Shown piece by piece: positions 6,724-9,589 of a DNA stretch of 9,589 nucleotides. Positions within the stretch are counted from its first letter, which is position 1, and each line of letters opens with the position of its first letter. The notes below the pieces were generated by a model. That model worked only from the letters and a program-made list of their open reading frames with translations, had not been told where the DNA came from and did not search any database. Where the stretch lies: NCBI GenBank assembly GCA_029051835.1, contig JAIDKJ010000033.1, positions 1 through 9,589 of the forward strand, read 5' to 3'. The position numbers were made by a program, and so were the translations under genes. This DNA is from Paramuribaculum sp. (lineage in GTDB: Bacteria > Bacteroidota > Bacteroidia > Bacteroidales > Muribaculaceae).

Positions 6724-8057
6724 GCGTTGCCGGTGATATGTTTTTTCCAGAAACGGCGCAGACGGAAAAACGGGCTGTCGGCGTTGAAATCGCTTATCGA
6801 CAGCCATTTGTTGTCGTTGAAGTCGATATGCCATTTGTGGACGTCGCGTAGCCTGAACGTCGGATGATAGTGCTTTATCTTGAAGCGTCGGTCGCCGTCC
6901 GTGTCGTAGGTCTTCCATGCCATGGCCATGGTGTGGAGCCGGTAGATTTCGGCCGAGAGCAGACGGGCGGTCTGCTTGCTGTCGATGAGTTTGCTGATGC
7001 GGTAGATGGTGGCAAACTCCAGTTCGGGCCGGGTGGCGGCCAGTTGAGCCGCCGAGTCTTCTGACAGGAAGCAGAGATAGTGGAATATGTTGCAGTCGGC
7101 GTTGCCGTTGTCGGTGACATACATAGGCCTGATGTCGGCATCCACATTCATTATCTCCTTGAACAGTCGGCGGGCTTCCTCCTCCGGGATGTTCTGCCGG
7201 TGGGGTACGACAAGCGAAGCCGGAGTGTCGTAGCATGAGGCGGTGAAACCCATATCCATGTCGGGATCGGCCTGAGGCGTCCGGAGCACAATGGTGTTGT
7301 CGGCTATGATGATGTAGCGAAGCATGGTGGAACGCCGCATCTGCTGTCCGCTCCCCTCGAAGTGCTGCTCGTAGTAGTTGCACAGTCCGAGATATCTGAC
7401 GGCCATTACCACGATGGTGATGACAAAGAGTATCAGAGGCGTCCAGAAAAACACCAGTCGGTCAGGCTCATTGAGATTGACATTGACGTAGGCGAGAAAA
7501 TAGTAGGTCCAGCCTACGAGCGTCACCAGTGCCGACACATTGAGCAGCATCCGGGTCTGATAGGTGCCCTCCTGTGAGAACAGGTTGCCGAGAAATCCGC
7601 GTTCGGCCGGAAATCCGTTGCGTATCTTGCAGTCGCGGCAGAAGCGCAGACGTCCGCCTCTTACTACGGCGAAGAGCGTGACGGCCACCGTCACCGGCCC
7701 GATGATCAGAACGGTGATGAATGGTATCTCGGCATTGATGGTGTCGCCTTCGAATATGGTTTCCACCAGATGGCGCGAGTAGAGATACAACACCGCCACC
7801 ATCACCACTGCTGTCCAGAAAAATATTCTTGTGGCCAGAAACGGAAGGATGTAGCACGAGGGTCTTTTCTTGCGACGGTTGGCTCTTACCTGCATGAAGA
7901 AGGCCATCTGGATGACTATGGCAAGTATCGGCACTGCTGCCGGCGGAAGCCATAGCGACAATATTACCAGCAGCGATATGGCTCCGGCCACCATGACCCA
8001 GTTGAGCCACAGTCTGAATATGCCGTCGAGATTTTCGTGCTGTATGTCGGTCGCCAT
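6720..8057 (-). CDS. six-segment membrane protein with C-terminal soluble domain, unknown function
   Basis: I cannot assign this 445-residue protein to a known family. Six hydrophobic segments are visible at about 16-36, 39-56, 69-93, 112-133, 170-191 and 201-224, so it is an integral inner-membrane protein. Between segments 4 and 5 lies RLRFCRDCKIRNGF (137-149) with a CxxC pair (Cys140, Cys143), and the loop between segments 2 and 3 is very basic (RANRRKKR at 58-65), suggesting a cytoplasmic loop there. With six segments the N- and C-termini should lie on the same side, probably the cytoplasm. The last 220 residues form a soluble domain starting YIIIADNTIVLRTPQ and ending in a basic, aromatic tail (FFRLRRFWKKHITG). 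No catalytic signature is evident. The gene follows the peptidase gene by 31 bases and overlaps miaA by 4 bases (ATGA), so translation of the two is likely coupled. No Shine-Dalgarno sequence precedes the ATG. Confidence 0.88.
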   Translation of the reverse strand: MATDIQHENLDGIFRLWLNWVMVAGAISLLVILSLWLPPAAVPILAIVIQMAFFMQVRANRRKKRPSCYILPFLATRIFFWTAVVMVAVLYLYSRHLVETIFEGDTINAEIPFITVLIIGPVTVAVTLFAVVRGGRLRFCRDCKIRNGFPAERGFLGNLFSQEGTYQTRMLLNVSALVTLVGWTYYFLAYVNVNLNEPDRLVFFWTPLILFVITIVVMAVRYLGLCNYYEQHFEGSGQQMRRSTMLRYIIIADNTIVLRTPQADPDMDMGFTASCYDTPASLVVPHRQNIPEEEARRLFKEIMNVDADIRPMYVTDNGNADCNIFHYLCFLSEDSAAQLAATRPELEFATIYRISKLIDSKQTARLLSAEIYRLHTMAMAWKTYDTDGDRRFKIKHYHPTFRLRDVHKWHIDFNDNKWLSISDFNADSPFFRLRRFWKKHITGNA

Positions 8058-8088
8058 AGTGGTCGTTGTAGGTTTCTTGCTATAGGTT

Positions 8089-9589
8089 TTACTTCATGTT
8101 GCGGTCGAAGTAGTCGAGCATTCTGGCGAATACCACAGTCTGCGCTCCGCAACCGTTGATAGAGTGGTCCATGTTGGGGAAGAACAGCACGTCGCACCAG
8201 CGACCGGCGCCCTCCATGGCGGCAACATATTCCACGGTGTTGGAGAAATGAACGTTGTCGTCGGCCGTGCCGTGCATCACCAGCAGCGGGCACTTTACAT
8301 CCTTAACAAAATTAATGGGCGCAGAGTTGAAATAGCCGTCGGCATTTTCCTGCGGTGTGAGCATATAGCGTTCGGCGTAGACGGTGTCGTAGTAGCGCCA
8401 GTCGGTCACCGGAGCCACTGCCACTGCGGCGGCATAGGGGGCGTCGGGGCGCGAAGCGGCCATGAGTGTTTCGTAGCCGCCGAAGCTCCAGCCGTGGAGG
8501 CCTATGCGGCGGGGATCGACAAATGTCTGTGTGGCGGCCCAGCGGGCGGCGTTCACCTGGTCGATCGATTCGTAGTGGCCGAGGTTGCGGTACACGACAT
8601 CCTGGAAGGCGCGTCCGCGTCCGCCGGTGCCGCGTCCGTCCACGCAGATGATTATGTAGCCGCGGGTGGTGTAGTAGGTCATCCAGCCGATATTCCATTC
8701 GTTGAGCACCTGCTGAGAGCCGGGTCCGCTGTACTGGAACATCACCACCGGGTGTTTTTTGTTAGGATCGAACGATGCCGGTTTGAGCATATAGCCGTTG
8801 AGAGTCACGCCGTCGCTCTGCATGGTGAAGAACTCGCGGTGAGGCTCCGCGCCGTAGCGGGCTTTGATGGCGGCATTGTCTTCAAGCACCTTGATCTCTT
8901 TGTCGGCCGATGTGCGCAGGGTGTAGACCGGGGGAGTGGTCACGTCGGTGAAACGAACGGTGTAGAATGCCATGTCGGGGCTGAATGTGGCCGAGGCGGT
9001 GCCTGCGGCGGGAGTCAGATCGGTCACCTTGCCTTTGGCGTCGACGCGGCTCACCACGCGGTTGATGGCACCGGTGCGTGTCGACTGGAAGTAGTGGCAT
9101 GCGCGCTTCGAGTCATAGCCGTAGTAGGCGGTCACATCATAGTCGCCCGAGGTGATCTGGCCGAGGGGAGCGCCTGTGTAGGCATAGCGGTAGAGGTGGT
9201 CGTAGCCTGTACGCGACGAAGTGATGACGAAGAAGTCGGGATACCAGCGGATATTTTCGTAGGTTGCGGGCGAGAGCCATGCGCTGTGTTCTTCGGTCAG
9301 GATAGGCTTTGTCACAGTGGAGCGTGGGTTGACGGCATACAGCTCCATGCGTGTCTGGGCGCGGTTGAGGGTGGTCACCATCAGCCGTTCGCCGGAGAAT
9401 GCATACTCTATTCGAGGTATGTACTCAATGCGGCTGTCGGGGAGAGTGATATCTTTTGTGACGCGGTTGTCGATGTCGTAGGAGTGGATGCTTACTGTGG
9501 AGTTTTTCTCTCCGGCCACGGGGTATTTGTAGGTGAATTGTCCGGGATAAAGCGCATAGTTCTTGTCGGGGTGGCAGTAGCCTTCATAG
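8089..9589 (-). CDS. S9B (DPP IV-type) prolyl peptidase, N-terminus outside window
   Basis: The frame is open to the right edge, so about 499 residues of the C-terminal part are present and the signal peptide and first propeller blades are missing. Visible first is the end of a beta-propeller (YKYPVAGEKNS, WYPDFFVITSSRTGYDHLY, then GDYDVTAYYGYD). An alpha/beta-hydrolase domain follows, with QYSGPGSQQV, CVDGRGTGGRG and TDWRYYDTVYAERYMLTPQEN. The catalytic triad can be placed: Ser in GWSFGGY (codon 8485-8487), Asp in HGTADDNVHF (codon 8260-8262) and His in MDHSING (codon 8164-8166), matching Ser630, Asp708 and His740 of human DPP IV. Enzymes of this type cut X-Pro or X-Ala dipeptides (or tripeptides, for prolyl tripeptidyl peptidases) from peptide N-termini, usually in the periplasm of Bacteroidales. 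The Glu pair that fixes the N-terminus of the substrate would lie outside the window, so DPP IV and PtpA-type cannot be separated. GTG 9519 is internal, not a start. Confidence 0.94.
   Translation of the reverse strand, partial: YEGYCHPDKNYALYPGQFTYKYPVAGEKNSTVSIHSYDIDNRVTKDITLPDSRIEYIPRIEYAFSGERLMVTTLNRAQTRMELYAVNPRSTVTKPILTEEHSAWLSPATYENIRWYPDFFVITSSRTGYDHLYRYAYTGAPLGQITSGDYDVTAYYGYDSKRACHYFQSTRTGAINRVVSRVDAKGKVTDLTPAAGTASATFSPDMAFYTVRFTDVTTPPVYTLRTSADKEIKVLEDNAAIKARYGAEPHREFFTMQSDGVTLNGYMLKPASFDPNKKHPVVMFQYSGPGSQQVLNEWNIGWMTYYTTRGYIIICVDGRGTGGRGRAFQDVVYRNLGHYESIDQVNAARWAATQTFVDPRRIGLHGWSFGGYETLMAASRPDAPYAAAVAVAPVTDWRYYDTVYAERYMLTPQENADGYFNSAPINFVKDVKCPLLVMHGTADDNVHFSNTVEYVAAMEGAGRWCDVLFFPNMDHSINGCGAQTVVFARMLDYFDRNMK

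Noticed and set aside
6920..6931. Perfect 12-base palindrome CCATGGCCATGG
   Set aside because: It lies inside the membrane protein gene and is explained by codons for Thr-Met-Ala-Met-Ala-Trp; no second copy or operator context is seen.
6724..7383. A 220-codon upstream extension of miaA
   Set aside because: It overlaps the membrane protein gene in another frame, is rich in His, Arg and Pro as shadow frames are, and the P-loop follows directly after ATG 6723.
7468..8010. A 180-codon minus-strand frame inside the membrane protein gene
   Set aside because: Same strand but shifted frame within a gene that shows six clear hydrophobic segments; the product is shadow-like, with no domain.
9517..9519. 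GTG as start of the DPP IV-type peptidase
   Set aside because: The frame continues to the window edge with propeller-like sequence (YALYPGQFTYKYP), so this Val codon is internal.

Overview
The window looks like ordinary chromosomal core sequence from a Bacteroidota organism, most likely order Bacteroidales. The base composition is fairly GC-rich for that order (an impression by eye, not a calculation), which would fit a Muribaculaceae-like lineage, but family-level placement is inference. The evidence is the topoisomerase IV B subunit / CoaD / S41 peptidase gene order, the Bacteroidales-type sequences of ParE, DPP IV-like peptidase and MiaA, a PepSY-like lipoprotein of a type common in the phylum, and the near absence of Shine-Dalgarno sequences at starts.

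Left half (plus strand): the 3' end of alaS (alanyl-tRNA synthetase) is followed by an 85-base gap holding a 9-bp tandem repeat. Then come parE (topoisomerase IV subunit B), coaD (phosphopantetheine adenylyltransferase, start overlapping the end of parE by 20 bases), an exported S41 C-terminal processing peptidase, and a small lipoprotein with a probable PepSY-like domain. The spacing (-20, +46, +44 bases) suggests co-transcription from parE through the lipoprotein gene.

Right half (minus strand, read right to left): a DPP IV/S9B-type serine peptidase runs in from the right edge without its N-terminus. It is followed by a six-segment membrane protein of unknown function, miaA (tRNA dimethylallyltransferase) and a secreted protein of unknown function. 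Spacings are 31 bases, a 4-base ATGA overlap, and 6 bases, so this looks like one operon whose promoter lies outside the window. The two gene sets converge and their last genes overlap tail to tail by 16 bases.

Functionally the genes are mostly housekeeping: charging and modification of tRNA, chromosome decatenation, CoA synthesis, and envelope proteolysis and peptide use. I found no RNA gene, mobile element, CRISPR array, prophage or defence system. No convincing undescribed system is visible. The best leads are the two uncharacterised proteins tightly linked to miaA, the codon-phased tandem repeat after alaS, and the overlapping convergent gene ends. No gap between genes exceeds about 85 bases.
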